This document shows, piece after piece, positions 16,214 through 25,404 of a DNA stretch of 64,000 nt (position 1 is the first letter of the stretch; every line of letters starts with the position of its first letter). Both the position numbers and the translations under genes were made by a program. The stretch is from Pseudoroseicyclus tamaricis (GTDB lineage Bacteria; Pseudomonadota; Alphaproteobacteria; Rhodobacterales; Rhodobacteraceae): assembly GCF_012070395.1 (NCBI RefSeq), contig NZ_JAAFYS010000001.1:350001-414000 (forward strand), in the 5' to 3' direction. Below the pieces are notes generated by a model. That model worked only from the letters and a program-made list of their open reading frames with translations. It made no database searches and was not told the DNA's origin.

Positions 16214-17509
16214 ATGAAGCTGATGAAACTCGCCGCGGCAGCGGTATTCGCGATGTGGGCGGCGGCCTTCGCCACCACCGCCGCGGCGCAGGAGACGGAT
16301 TGCCCGATCAAGGTCGGCGTCCTGCACTCCACCTCGGGGACGATGGCGATCTCCGAGACGACGCTGAAAGACACGATGCTGATGCTCATCGAGCAGCAGA
16401 ACGCCGCCGGCGGCCTGCTCGGCTGTGACCTCGAGCCCGTCGTCGTCGACCCGGCCTCCGACTGGCCGCTCTTCGCCGAGAAGGCGCGTGAGCTGCTGAC
16501 GGTCGAGAACGTCGACGTCATCTTCTGCTGCTGGACGTCCGTCAGCCGCAAATCGGTCCTGCCGGTCATCGAAGAGCTGAACGGCCTGGTCTTCTACCCG
16601 GTGCAGTACGAGGGAGAGGAAAGCTCCTACAACGTCTTCTACACCGGCGCCGCGCCCAACCAGCAGGCGATCCCGGCCGTCGACTACTTCCTCGAAGAGC
16701 TGGGCGTCGAGAAGTTCGCGCTGCTCGGGACGGATTACGTCTACCCGCGCACGACGAACAACATCCTCGAGCAGTACCTGCTCGACCACGGCATCCCGGA
16801 AGAGGACATCTTCGTCAACTACACGCCCTTCGGCCAGTCCGACTGGTCGACGATCATCTCCGACGTGCAGGAGCTGGCCGCCGATGGCAGCCAGGTCGGC
16901 GTTATCTCCACCATCAACGGTGACGCCAACGTCGGCTTCTACAAGGAGCTCGCCTCCGCCGGCATCGACGCCGCCGACATCCCCGTCGTCGCCTTCTCCG
17001 TCGGCGAGGAAGAGCTCTCGGGCTTCGACACCGCCGATCTCGTCGGCCACCTCGCGGCGTGGAACTACTTCATGTCCGCCGACACGCCGGAGAACGAGGA
17101 GTTCATCGCCAGCTGGCACGAGTACATCGGCAACGAGGACCGCGTGACCAACGATCCGATGGAAGCCCATTACATCGGCTTCAACATGTGGGTGCAGGCG
17201 GTCGAGGAAGCCGGCACGACCGACGTCGACCCGGTGATCGAGGCCATGGTCGGCCAGACCTTCCCGAACCTGACGGGCGGCACGGCCGAGATGCTGCCGA
17301 ACCACCACCTGACCAAGCCGGTGCTCATCGGCGAGATCCAGGCGGACGGCCAGTTCGACATCATCTCCCAGACGGAGCCGGTCGCCGGCGACGCGTGGAC
17401 GGACTTCCTGCCGGAATCGGCGGTGCTGGAGTCCGACTGGGTCGAACTCGGTTGCGGCATGTACAACACTGAGACCGAGACCTGCGTCCAGATGACGTCC
17501 AACTACTGA
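16214..17509 (+). CDS. urtA: Urea ABC transporter substrate-binding protein UrtA
   Basis: The 431-residue periplasmic protein starts MKLMKLAAAAVFAMW with a signal peptide cut near ATTAAAQE. Its mature part matches UrtA throughout: VGVLHSTSGTMAISE, DPASDWPLFAEKARELL, FCCWTSVSRKSVLPV, FYPVQYEGEE, LLGTDYVYPRTTNNIL and NHHLTKPVLIGEI. It binds urea and delivers it to UrtBC. The chosen ATG follows GGGGGAAGCTCCAAG; longer upstream readings would destroy the signal peptide. It heads the operon urtABCDE. A strong hairpin after the gene probably raises UrtA above the membrane components. Confidence 0.97.
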   Translation: MKLMKLAAAAVFAMWAAAFATTAAAQETDCPIKVGVLHSTSGTMAISETTLKDTMLMLIEQQNAAGGLLGCDLEPVVVDPASDWPLFAEKARELLTVENVDVIFCCWTSVSRKSVLPVIEELNGLVFYPVQYEGEESSYNVFYTGAAPNQQAIPAVDYFLEELGVEKFALLGTDYVYPRTTNNILEQYLLDHGIPEEDIFVNYTPFGQSDWSTIISDVQELAADGSQVGVISTINGDANVGFYKELASAGIDAADIPVVAFSVGEEELSGFDTADLVGHLAAWNYFMSADTPENEEFIASWHEYIGNEDRVTNDPMEAHYIGFNMWVQAVEEAGTTDVDPVIEAMVGQTFPNLTGGTAEMLPNHHLTKPVLIGEIQADGQFDIISQTEPVAGDAWTDFLPESAVLESDWVELGCGMYNTETETCVQMTSNY

Positions 17510-17531
17510 GGCCTGCCACGGCAGGACCCTG

Positions 17532-17559
17532 AAGGGGGGCGAGCCATCGCCCCCCTTTT
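17532..17559 (+). terminator. Intra-operon terminator or stability hairpin between urtA and urtB
   Basis: An 11-bp perfect stem (AAGGGGGGCGA pairing with 17547-17557) with loop GCCA runs into TTTT. Its position after the binding-protein gene fits partial termination that favours urtA mRNA over the rest of the operon. Confidence 0.85.
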
Positions 17560-17594
17560 CCACCCAACGAATGACCCGGGGCAGCAAGAAACCG

Positions 17595-19520
17595 ATGCGC
17601 GCATTCTTCCTCGCCTGCGCCCTGTGCCTCGCGGCCGGCGCCGCCCTGGCCCAGGATCTGCAATCCCTCCTGCAGCAGAACGCCGAAGAGATTGGCGACC
17701 CCTCCCGCCGCACCATCGCCGAGGCGCTGGAGCCGGTGCTGGAGAGTGACTTGCCGCAGGTGCTGGATTTCCTCGAACGCTACGCCGCCCGCGAGGTCTG
17801 GCAGCGCCCGGAGGACGGCCTCTTCTTCTACGCCGAGGAGGGGGACGACGCGCTCACCCTCATCGATATCGACACTGGGGAGCCGGTCGGCACCGCCTCC
17901 AGCCGCGAGATGAATAACATCCGCGTCAATGCCGGGGTGCGGGGCGTCATCAACTCCGCCCTCGTGCAGTTCCAGCTTTCCGATGACGATGCCTCCCGCC
18001 GCATCGCCGCGCTCGACGCCATCGCCCGCTCGCCCGAGCCGGAGCATCTGGCGCCGCTGCTGAACTCCATCGAGGACGAGCCGAGCCCGGCGATCCGCGA
18101 GCGCAAGGAGCGGCTGGCGTCGATCCTGACGGCCCGCTTCGGCGAGAGCACCGAGGCGCGGGTCGCGGCCATCGACTCCATGGCCGGCGACACCTCCATC
18201 GACGTGCGCGCCACGCTCAACCAGATCCTCGGCGCCTCCGACGAGATCGGCGAGACGCTGCCGGAGGGCGAGAACCTCGCCGGCGAGCGGGAGCTGACGC
18301 GCGACGAGGCCTATGCCGAGCTGGCGGAGGAAGGGCTCGCCTCACCCCGGGTCTCCGATGCCGACATTGCCGCGGCGCTGCAGGCGAATATCGAGGGGGA
18401 CGCGGTAGCCGGCGTGCCCGTCGCCACCATGTCCGACCCGGCGGCCCGCATCCGCGCCTACGAGGCGCTGGCCGAGTCCGGCACCGTGCCGCCCTTCGTC
18501 TCCGAGGACGAGGTGGACGATCTGGTCGACGCCTATGTCTATTACCAGGTCTACTACGAGGACGACCCGGCGGTGACGGACGCCGCCCGCGGCGCGCTGG
18601 GCGCCATCGAGACTCGCGTGGCGCTCTACCAGTTCGCCGACATCGCGCTCGACGCGCTGTCGCTCGCCTCGATCTACTTCCTCGCCGCCATCGGCCTCGC
18701 CATCACCTTCGGCGTCATGGGCGTCATCAACATGGCGCATGGCGAGTTCATCATGATGGGCGCCTATACGGGCTATGTCGTCCAGCAGATCGTGCCGGAC
18801 TACACCGTCAGCCTCGTCATCGCCCTGCCCCTCGCCTTCGCCGTCACCTTCGCCGCGGGCGTGCTGCTGGAGCGGCTGGTGATCCGCCACCTCTACCATC
18901 GCCCGCTGGAGACCTTGCTCGCGACCTTCGGCATTTCCATCGCACTGCAGCAGCTCGCCAAGAACATCTTCGGCACCCAGGCCCGGCCGCTGACCTCGCC
19001 GGCGTGGCTGGGCGGGCAGATGGAGATCAACGACATCATCTCCATCTCCAACATCCGCATCGCCATCTTCGTGCTGGCGGCGATCTTCCTCGTCGGCCTG
19101 CTGCTGCTGCTCAACCGCACGCGGCTGGGGCTGGAGGTGCGGGCGGTGACGCAGAACCCCGGCATGGCCGCCTCGATGGGCATCAACCCCGACCGGATCA
19201 ACATGCTGACCTTCGGCCTCGGCTCCGGCATCGCCGGCATCGCGGGGGTGGCCATCGGGCTCTACGCGCAGGTGACCTCGGAGATGGGCGCCAACTATAT
19301 CGTGCAGAGCTTCATGACCGTCGTCGTCGGCGGGGTGGGGAATGTCTGGGGCACGCTGGCGGGGGCGGGGCTGATCGGCATCCTCCAGAAGGGGATTGAG
19401 TGGTTCAACCCGTCCAACACGCTGGCGGCGCAGACCTACATGATCCTCTTCATCATCCTGTTCATCCAGTTCCGGCCGAAGGGCATCGTCGCCCTCAAGG
19501 GCCGCGCGGCGGGGGATTGA
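17595..19520 (+). CDS. urtB: Urea ABC transporter permease UrtB
   Basis: The 641-residue permease has a signal sequence (MRAFFLACALCLAAGAALAQ), a long periplasmic region of about 340 residues with HEAT-like helices, then a LivH-type membrane domain: IYFLAAIGLAITFGVMGVIN, MAHGEFIMMGAYTGYV, and the loop GLEVRAVTQNPGMAASMGIN that contacts the ATPases. It imports urea with UrtC. An ATG eight codons upstream (17571) is in frame but has no better ribosome site. It follows urtA after a terminator-like hairpin and precedes urtC after an unusual palindrome-rich spacer. Confidence 0.96.
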   Translation: MRAFFLACALCLAAGAALAQDLQSLLQQNAEEIGDPSRRTIAEALEPVLESDLPQVLDFLERYAAREVWQRPEDGLFFYAEEGDDALTLIDIDTGEPVGTASSREMNNIRVNAGVRGVINSALVQFQLSDDDASRRIAALDAIARSPEPEHLAPLLNSIEDEPSPAIRERKERLASILTARFGESTEARVAAIDSMAGDTSIDVRATLNQILGASDEIGETLPEGENLAGERELTRDEAYAELAEEGLASPRVSDADIAAALQANIEGDAVAGVPVATMSDPAARIRAYEALAESGTVPPFVSEDEVDDLVDAYVYYQVYYEDDPAVTDAARGALGAIETRVALYQFADIALDALSLASIYFLAAIGLAITFGVMGVINMAHGEFIMMGAYTGYVVQQIVPDYTVSLVIALPLAFAVTFAAGVLLERLVIRHLYHRPLETLLATFGISIALQQLAKNIFGTQARPLTSPAWLGGQMEINDIISISNIRIAIFVLAAIFLVGLLLLLNRTRLGLEVRAVTQNPGMAASMGINPDRINMLTFGLGSGIAGIAGVAIGLYAQVTSEMGANYIVQSFMTVVVGGVGNVWGTLAGAGLIGILQKGIEWFNPSNTLAAQTYMILFIILFIQFRPKGIVALKGRAAGD

Positions 19521-19541
19521 GAATGACGTACGTCACACGCG

Positions 19542-19587
19542 GCGATTTCCATATGGAAATCGCGGGCGGAAACCATATGGTTTCCGC
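19542..19587. repeat. Paired 22-bp palindromes, unit 1
   Basis: Two perfect 22-bp palindromes separated by GG lie 21 bp after urtB. The first (19542-19563) has half-site GCGATTTCCAT, the second (19566-19587) half-site GCGGAAACCAT. The whole 46-bp unit recurs in reverse complement at 42822-42867 with one difference. In RNA each palindrome would fold as a short hairpin. Confidence 0.9.
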
Positions 19588-19610
19588 TCCCCGGGCCCGA
19601 CGTTCCGCAG

Positions 19611-19656
19611 ACGATTTTCGCGCGAAAATCGTGCACGGAAATCGCGCGATTTCCGT
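19611..19656. repeat. Paired 22-bp palindromes, unit 2
   Basis: Two perfect 22-bp palindromes separated by GC end 26 bp before urtC. The first (19611-19632) has half-site ACGATTTTCGC, the second (19635-19656) half-site ACGGAAATCGC. The unit recurs in reverse order at 53850-53895 with a compensated base-pair change. Together with unit 1 it fills most of the 162-bp urtB-urtC spacer. Confidence 0.9.
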
Positions 19657-19682
19657 CTCCCCGGCAGCGGCGGAGCGCCCCG

Positions 19683-20918
19683 ATGCAGCGTAGCTTCTTC
19701 TTCCGCAACCCGAGCATCCTCGTTTTCATCGGCCTGCTCGCGGTCTTCACGCTGGCGGTAACGCTGATGAGCGCAGGGGCCGGCTCCGGCGCCATCTCCA
19801 CCTCCTTCGTGAAGACGCTCGGCCGCACGCTCTGCCTCTGCCTCGTCGCCATCGCGATGGATGTCGTCTGGGGCTATTGCGGCATCCTCAGCCTCGGCCA
19901 TTTCGCCTTCTTCGGCATCGGCGGCTACGCCATCGGCATGTGGCTGATGTATGCGCGCACGGAGGAGATCGTCGTCTCCTCCCTCGCCGGGGCCACCCTG
20001 CCGCCGACGCCGCAGGAGGTGTCGGACGCCATCGGCTCCCAGATCTTCGGGGTTGTCGGCTCCTCCGACTTCCCCGCCATCTGGGCCTTCGCCCATTCGC
20101 TGCCGCTGCAATTGCTGGCGGTGGTGCTGGTGCCGGGCCTCCTGGCGCTGGTCTTCGGCTGGCTGGCCTTCCGGAGCCGCGTGACGGGCGTCTACCTCTC
20201 CATCCTCACGCAGGCGATGACGCTGGCTCTGTCGCTCTACCTCTTTCAGAACGACTCGGGCCTGCGCGGAAACAACGGCCTCTCGGGTCTGCAGAACATG
20301 CCGGGCGAGGACCTCGGGCAGGATGTCATTTCCATCCGCTTCTTCTGGGCCTCCGCTCTCGCGCTGGGCCTCGGCTACGTGCTCTTTGGCTGGGTCGTCT
20401 CCGGCAAGATGGGCTCGGTGATCCGCGCGATCCGCGACGACGAGGCGCGGGTGCGGTTCCTCGGCTACCACGTGGAGAGCTACAAGCTCTTCGTCTTCAC
20501 CATCACCGCCGTCGTCGCCGGCATCGCCGGGGCGCTCTATTACCCGCAGGCCGGCATCATCAACCCGGCGGAGATCGCGCCCATCGCCTCGATCTACCTT
20601 GCCGTCTGGGTCGCCATCGGCGGGCGCGGGCGGCTCTACGGGGCGGTCATCGGCGCGGCGCTGGTCTCGCTGGCCTCCACCTGGTTCACCGGGGGCGGGG
20701 CGCCGCCCATCGACCTGGGGTTCTACCGGGTCATTTGGACGGATTGGTGGCTGGTGCTGCTCGGCCTCGTCTTCGTGCTCGTCACGCTGTTCTTCCCCAA
20801 GGGGATCGGCGGGCTGGTGGACCTGCTGGGCATCAACCGCCCCGTCAAGCAGGGCCGCACCGGCGACTACGGGCCGGACGTGGGCGCCTGGCGCAAGCGG
20901 GAAGGGGAGGAGGAATAG
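19683..20918 (+). CDS. urtC: Urea ABC transporter permease UrtC
   Basis: The 411-residue LivM-type permease has about ten membrane helices. Recognisable UrtC blocks are DVVWGYCGILSLGHFAFFGIGGY, MTLALSLYLFQNDSGLRGNNG, the coupling loop VIRAIRDDEARVRFLGY and AVWVAIGGRGRLYGAVIG. It forms the membrane channel with UrtB. The spacer before it carries four 22-bp palindromes, so its mRNA may be processed or stabilised separately from urtB. Its stop codon abuts the urtD start. Confidence 0.97.
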   Translation: MQRSFFFRNPSILVFIGLLAVFTLAVTLMSAGAGSGAISTSFVKTLGRTLCLCLVAIAMDVVWGYCGILSLGHFAFFGIGGYAIGMWLMYARTEEIVVSSLAGATLPPTPQEVSDAIGSQIFGVVGSSDFPAIWAFAHSLPLQLLAVVLVPGLLALVFGWLAFRSRVTGVYLSILTQAMTLALSLYLFQNDSGLRGNNGLSGLQNMPGEDLGQDVISIRFFWASALALGLGYVLFGWVVSGKMGSVIRAIRDDEARVRFLGYHVESYKLFVFTITAVVAGIAGALYYPQAGIINPAEIAPIASIYLAVWVAIGGRGRLYGAVIGAALVSLASTWFTGGGAPPIDLGFYRVIWTDWWLVLLGLVFVLVTLFFPKGIGGLVDLLGINRPVKQGRTGDYGPDVGAWRKREGEEE

Positions 20919-21659
20919 ATGGCGACGCTGCTCGAGGTTTCCGGCGTCTCCGTCACCTTCGACGGGTTCAAGGCGATCAACAACCTCTCGCTCTCCATCG
21001 GAGAGCCGGAGATGCGGGCGATCATCGGCCCCAACGGCGCCGGCAAGACGACGATGATGGATATCATCACCGGCAAGACGAAGCCCGACGAGGGGCGCGT
21101 CCTCTGGGGAGAGATGAGCCGCAACCTCCTCGGCATGTCGGAGAGCCGCATCGCGCAGGAGGGGATCGGGCGGAAGTTCCAGCGGCCGACGGTCTTCGAG
21201 GCGCAGTCCGTGCGGGAGAACCTGCAGCTGGCGCTCAAGAACCGGCGCGGCGCCTTTGCCGTCTGGCTCCGGCCCAAGGGGCCGACGGATGACGAGCGCA
21301 TCGACGCGCTGGCCGAAGAGATCGGCCTGACGGACGAGCTGGAGCGCCCGTCGGGCGAGCTCTCCCACGGGCAGAAGCAATGGCTGGAGATCGGCATGCT
21401 GCTGGCGCAGGAGCCGCGCCTGTTGCTGGTGGACGAGCCGGCGGCGGGGATGACGCCGGCGGAGCGGCAGCACACGACGGATCTCCTGAAGCGCGCCGCG
21501 CAGACGCGCGCCGTGATCGTGGTGGAGCATGACATGGAGTTCGTGCGCCGGCTTGAGTGCAAGGTGACGGTGCTGCACGAGGGGCGGGTGCTCGCGGAGG
21601 GCTCGATCGACCATGTCACCTCCAACCAGGAGGTGATCGACGTGTATCTGGGGCGGTGA
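20919..21659 (+). CDS. urtD: Urea ABC transporter ATPase UrtD
   Basis: The 246-residue LivG-type ATPase has Walker A GPNGAGKTT, the UrtD-typical long insert IGRKFQRPTVFEAQSVREN, the signature motif LSHGQKQWLEIGM, Walker B LLLVDEPAAGMT and the H-loop VIVVEHDMEFV. It powers UrtBC together with UrtE. The start follows the urtC stop with no gap, and urtE begins two bases after its stop, so the three genes are translated as a block. Confidence 0.97.
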   Translation: MATLLEVSGVSVTFDGFKAINNLSLSIGEPEMRAIIGPNGAGKTTMMDIITGKTKPDEGRVLWGEMSRNLLGMSESRIAQEGIGRKFQRPTVFEAQSVRENLQLALKNRRGAFAVWLRPKGPTDDERIDALAEEIGLTDELERPSGELSHGQKQWLEIGMLLAQEPRLLLVDEPAAGMTPAERQHTTDLLKRAAQTRAVIVVEHDMEFVRRLECKVTVLHEGRVLAEGSIDHVTSNQEVIDVYLGR

Positions 21660-21661
21660 CG

Positions 21662-22363
21662 ATGGCGATGCTGGAAGTCCGGGGGCTCACCCTCAAATAC
21701 GGTCAGAGCCAGATCCTCTACGACGTCGACCTGACGGCCGAGGCGGGGCGGGTGACGGCGGTGATGGGCACGAACGGGGTGGGCAAGACCTCCCTCCTCA
21801 AGGCCATCTCCGGCCGCCACCCCTATGATCGCGGCACGATCACGCTGAACGGGCGAGAGCTGGTGCACGCCTCAGCCCACGCGGCGGCGAAGGCGGGCGT
21901 CGCCTACGTGCCGCAGGGGCGGGAGATCTTCCCGCTTCTGTCCGTGACGGAGAACCTCGAGAGCGGTTTCGCCTGCCTTGGCCGGGCGGAGCGGGGCGTG
22001 CCGGAGCGGATCTACGAGCTCTTCCCGGTACTCAAGGAGATGGCGGGGCGCCGGGGCGGGGATCTCTCCGGCGGGCAGCAGCAGCAGCTGGCCATCGCGC
22101 GGGCGCTGATCACGCGGCCGAAGGTGCTGCTGCTCGACGAGCCGACGGAGGGCATCCAGCCGAACATCATCAAGCAGATCGGCCACGTGATCGCGCAGCT
22201 GCGCGACGAGGGCGAGATGGCGGTGGTGCTGGTGGAGCAGTTCTTCGACTTCGCCTACGAGCTGGCCGACCATTTCGTGGCGATCCGGCGGGGCGCCGTC
22301 GAGATGAACGAGCCGCGGGCCGAGGTGGACCGGGAGCGGCTCCTGGCCTGCGTGACGATCTGA
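21662..22363 (+). CDS. urtE: Urea ABC transporter ATPase UrtE
   Basis: The 233-residue LivF-type ATPase has Walker A GTNGVGKTS, the YVPQGREIFPLLSV Q-loop region, signature LSGGQQQQLAIARAL, Walker B LLLLDEPTEGIQP and the QFFDFAYELAD segment typical of UrtE. It is the last gene of the urt operon. No urease structural or accessory gene follows, so urea breakdown must be encoded outside the window. Confidence 0.97.
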   Translation: MAMLEVRGLTLKYGQSQILYDVDLTAEAGRVTAVMGTNGVGKTSLLKAISGRHPYDRGTITLNGRELVHASAHAAAKAGVAYVPQGREIFPLLSVTENLESGFACLGRAERGVPERIYELFPVLKEMAGRRGGDLSGGQQQQLAIARALITRPKVLLLDEPTEGIQPNIIKQIGHVIAQLRDEGEMAVVLVEQFFDFAYELADHFVAIRRGAVEMNEPRAEVDRERLLACVTI

Positions 22364-22423
22364 GGGACGGCGGGACGGCGCTCGCCTGCGGCAATCGCCC
22401 CGCCCGCCGTCCCTTTGCGGGCG

Positions 22424-22690
22424 CCGTAGGGTGGGTTTGTAACCCACCTTCGCCGGTCGCCTCCCCGCGACTCGCCTCGAAGCAGAGGCAGCCGCACCGC
22501 CCGGAGCCGCTCCCCCGCCCGGTACGCGCCAAAGGCGCAGGGCGAGCGCCTGCCCGTCCCGGCGGGCTGGCGCTCTGGCTGAGCTTGGCGCTGAGTGGCG
22601 GGCGGGGAGGGGCTTGGCTGGCATAAAGCGCACCGCGGACATGTCGGAGCGCCACCCCACGGGCAGACTCTCGCCCTGCGCCTGAGAGCG
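22424..22690. repeat. Composite palindromic element, copy 4 (type a arms, with hairpin module)
   Basis: This fills the space between convergent urtE and the aldehyde dehydrogenase gene. A hairpin GGTGGGTT/AACCCACC (22430-22448, loop TGT) is followed after about 85 bp by the large inverted repeat: arms 22533-22556 and 22660-22683, 24 bp with two mismatches. The core reads on the opposite strand to copy 1 (GGGGCTTGGCTGGCATAAAG). No gene is visible from 22364 to 22748. Confidence 0.75.
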
Positions 22691-22748
22691 GGACGCCATG
22701 GGGAAGGGAGGGCCGGGCTGAAGCCCGGCCGACCGGTGGGCTAGGGCG

Positions 22749-24230
22749 TTACGAGACGTCCGTGCAGATGTACTTCATCTCCAGGTAATCCTCGATCCCG
22801 TGGCGGGAGCCCTCGCGGCCGAGGCCGGACTGCTTGACGCCGCCGAAGGGGGCCACCTCCGTCGAGATGATACCGGTGTTCACGCCGACGATGCCGTATT
22901 CGAGCGCCTCGGCCACCTTGGTCACGCGGCTCAGGTCCTTGGCATAGAAGTAGCTCGCCAGGCCGAAGATGGTGTCGTTGGCCATCTCGATCACCTGCGC
23001 CTCGTCGGTGAAGCGGAAGAGGGGGGCGAAGGGGCCGAAAGTCTCCTCTCGCGCCACCATCATCTCCTGCGTGGCGTTCTTCACCACCGTCGGCTCGTAG
23101 AACTGGGCGCCGTAGTCGCTGGGGCGACCGCCGGTGAGCACCTCGCCGCCCTTCTCGCGGGCGTCCTTCAGGTGCGCCTCCACCTTCTCGATCGCCTTGG
23201 GCTCGATGAGCGGGCCGAGCTCGGTGCCGTCGTCGAGGCCGTCGCCGACTTTCAGGGCCTTCACCGCCTCCGTCAGCTTCGCCGCGAAGGCGTCGTAGAC
23301 GCCCTCCTGCACGTAGATGCGGTTGGCGCAGACACAGGTCTGCCCGTTGTTGCGGAACTTGCAGGCGATGGCGCCTTTCACCGCCTCGTCGAGATCGGCG
23401 TCGTCGAAGACGATGAAGGGGGCATTGCCGCCGAGCTCCATCGAGCACTTCATCACCTGGTCTGCCGCCTGGGCGAGCAGGGTGCGGCCCACCTCCGTCG
23501 AGCCGGTGAATGTGAGCTTGCGGACCTTGGGGTTCTCGCAGAACTCCTTCCCCGCCTCCGACGAGCTGGTCGTCGGCACCACCGAGAACACCCCCGGCGG
23601 CACGCCCGCCTCCTCCGCCAGCGCCGCCATGGCCAGCGCCGAGAGGGGCGTCAGCGAGGCGGGGCGGGAGACGAAGGAGCAGCCCGCCGCCAGCGCCGGG
23701 GCGACCTTGCGGGCGATCATGGCGTTGGGGAAGTTCCACGGCGTGATGCCCGCCGCCACGCCGATCGGCTGCTTGATCACCTGGATGCGGAGGTTCGGCT
23801 GGTGGGCGGGGATCGTCTCGCCATAGACGCGCTTGGCCTCTTCGGCGAACCACTCGATGAAACCCGCGCCGTAGGCGATCTCCGTGCGGCTCTCCGTCAG
23901 CGGCTTGCCCTGCTCGGCGGTCATGAGGATCGCCAGGTCCTCCTGGTTCTCCATCATCAGCTCGTACCAGCGGTGCATGATCTTCGCCCGCTCCTTGCCG
24001 GTCTTCGCGGCCCAGCCGGGCTGGGCGTCGTAGGCGGCGTCGATGGCCGTCGCCAGCTCCTCGCGGCTGAGATCGGCGACGCTGGCGATGACGTCGCCGC
24101 GGGCCGGGTTCCTGACGTCGAAGCGCTTGCCGGAGGTGGCGGGGCGCCACTCCCCGTCGATGTAGGCGTCCTGCCTGAGAAGAGACGTGTTCTTGAGGAG
24201 CGTGGAGAGATCGGTGGCGGTGTCGAGCAT
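22749..24230 (-). CDS. gabD: NAD(P)-dependent succinate-semialdehyde dehydrogenase family protein
   Basis: The 493-residue aldehyde dehydrogenase is closest by eye to GabD. The catalytic Cys lies in [11 protein letters not shown], the general-base Glu in MELGGNAPF, and the cofactor site in [12 protein letters not shown]. The substrate-binding end has [19 protein letters not shown]. The usual KPA of VLKPASQTP reads SRPASLTP, a Lys-to-Arg change near the cofactor ribose that could alter NAD/NADP choice. The ATG at 24230 has AGGAGG seven bases upstream. It should oxidise succinate semialdehyde or a close relative to the acid. Confidence 0.92.
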   Translation of the reverse strand: MLDTATDLSTLLKNTSLLRQDAYIDGEWRPATSGKRFDVRNPARGDVIASVADLSREELATAIDAAYDAQPGWAAKTGKERAKIMHRWYELMMENQEDLAILMTAEQGKPLTESRTEIAYGAGFIEWFAEEAKRVYGETIPAHQPNLRIQVIKQPIGVAAGITPWNFPNAMIARKVAPALAAGCSFVSRPASLTPLSALAMAALAEEAGVPPGVFSVVPTTSSSEAGKEFCENPKVRKLTFTGSTEVGRTLLAQAADQVMKCSMELGGNAPFIVFDDADLDEAVKGAIACKFRNNGQTCVCANRIYVQEGVYDAFAAKLTEAVKALKVGDGLDDGTELGPLIEPKAIEKVEAHLKDAREKGGEVLTGGRPSDYGAQFYEPTVVKNATQEMMVAREETFGPFAPLFRFTDEAQVIEMANDTIFGLASYFYAKDLSRVTKVAEALEYGIVGVNTGIISTEVAPFGGVKQSGLGREGSRHGIEDYLEMKYICTDVS

Positions 24231-24448
24231 GGGAGCCTCCTTTGCTGGAGCCATTTGGCGCAGGGCGGGGGGCCGCGTCCATGGCCCGCCCGCCGGCTTC
24301 GGAAGAGGAGCGCGGCGAGGGGGTGGATGGTTCCGGCCCTGCCGCGGCGGCGGGCGATCCGGCGTGCCGCGAGGCGGACAACCCCCTTGTGATGCCGCCC
24401 GCGCTGCGGCATGGCCCGAAGCGAGGTGGCGCAGCGAGGGAGGCAGCC

Positions 24449-25102
24449 ATGGCGCGTGAGGTGAAGATCGCCCCGTCGATCCTGTCGGCGGATTTCGCGA
24501 GGCTGGGCGAGGAGGTCCGCGCCGTCGAGGCGGCGGGGGCCGACTGGATCCACGTCGACGCGATGGACGGGCACTTCGTGCCGAACCTGACGATGGGGCC
24601 GAACGTCGTCTCCGCCATCCGCCCGCATGTGACGACCTTCATCGACGTCCATCTGATGATCGCCCCGGCCGAGCCCTATCTCGGCGCCTTCGTGAACGCC
24701 GGCGCCGATCTCGTCACCGTCCATGCCGAGGCGGGGCCGCACCTGCACCGCTCGCTGCAGTCGATCCGCGAGGCGGGGGCGCAGGCGGGCGTGGCGCTGA
24801 ACCCCGCCACCCCCGTCTCCCATGTCGAGCACGTGCTGGACGACATCGACCTGATCCTCGTGATGACCGTCAATCCCGGCTTCGGCGGGCAGGCCTTCAT
24901 CCCCGCCATGCTGGAGAAGATCGCCGCCGCCCGCGCCCTCGTCGGCGACCGCCCGATCCGGATCGAGGCCGATGGGGGTGTCTCGCCGCAGAACGCGGGC
25001 GACGTGGTGCGCGCGGGGGCCGACGTTCTGGTAGCCGGCTCGGCGATCTTCGGCGGCGATTACGCCGAGCGGATCAGGGCGATCCGGCAGGCGGCGGGCT
25101 GA
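24449..25102 (+). CDS. rpe: Ribulose-phosphate 3-epimerase
   Basis: The 217-residue TIM-barrel enzyme interconverts D-ribulose 5-phosphate and D-xylulose 5-phosphate in the pentose phosphate or Calvin cycle. Motifs are [30 protein letters not shown] (metal His and catalytic Asp), [28 protein letters not shown] and the phosphate-binding VAGSAIFGG. The start at 24449 has GGGAGG six bases upstream. It is divergent from gabD and has no obvious operon partner. Confidence 0.96.
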   Translation: MAREVKIAPSILSADFARLGEEVRAVEAAGADWIHVDAMDGHFVPNLTMGPNVVSAIRPHVTTFIDVHLMIAPAEPYLGAFVNAGADLVTVHAEAGPHLHRSLQSIREAGAQAGVALNPATPVSHVEHVLDDIDLILVMTVNPGFGGQAFIPAMLEKIAAARALVGDRPIRIEADGGVSPQNAGDVVRAGADVLVAGSAIFGGDYAERIRAIRQAAG

Positions 25103-25144
25103 GCGCGCCGCCCCGGGCGGAGGCGCGGGTGGCGGCGGAGGGCC

Positions 25145-25192
25145 GGGGGGCCAGCCCCCCGGAGCCCCCCGCGGTATTTCTGGCCAGATGAA
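25145..25192 (+). repeat. Rhodobacteraceae-type 3'-end repeat, copy 1
   Basis: Just after rpe the sequence reads GGGGGCCAGCCCCC, then CCCCCCGCGGTATTTCTGG and CCAGATGAA. The same block occurs in reverse complement at 46918-46963. The GGGGGCCAGCCCCC part is an inverted repeat and could terminate or stabilise rpe mRNA. Confidence 0.65.
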
Positions 25193-25237
25193 CAGGGGCG
25201 GCGGGGCTGCACAGGCTCTGCACGGGCCGGGGCGCCG

Positions 25238-25271
25238 GTTTGCACGGGGGGCGGGCACGCTCCGTGCAAAC
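25238..25271. promoter_or_regulatory. Inverted repeat GTTTGCACGG-N14-CCGTGCAAAC
   Basis: Perfect 10-bp inverted halves at 25238-25247 and 25262-25271 lie just upstream of the 39-codon leader ORF and response-regulator gene. A further TGCAC half lies near 25208 and another near 25219. This could be an operator for the downstream response regulator or an mRNA stem; there is no direct evidence. Confidence 0.45.
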
Positions 25272-25284
25272 ATCGGAGGAATTC

Positions 25285-25404
25285 ATGAGAAGCTGGACGG
25301 GACGGACGGGCGCGGAGTGCAGCGGGTGCCGGTTGGAACGAGGCTTTCCGGGCGGGCGGCGCCGGCTTAGCGTGGCGGTGGAGCAGATGGAGCTGGCAAG
25401 GTGA
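25285..25404 (+). CDS. Small leader ORF coupled to the response-regulator gene
   Basis: This 39-residue ORF has an excellent ribosome site (GGAGGA, four bases before the ATG) and ends in a TGA that overlaps the GTG start of the response regulator (GTGA). It encodes a basic peptide starting MRSWTGRTGAECSGCR, with a CxxC pair, and ending MELAR. The downstream GTG has no ribosome site of its own, so translation of this ORF probably delivers ribosomes to it. Whether the peptide has its own function is unknown; I recognise no family. Confidence 0.5.
   Translation: MRSWTGRTGAECSGCRLERGFPGGRRRLSVAVEQMELAR

Noticed and set aside
19533-21614. 693-codon minus-strand ORF across urtC and urtD
   Set aside because: Antisense shadow of two certain transporter genes; its end also runs through the palindromic repeats.
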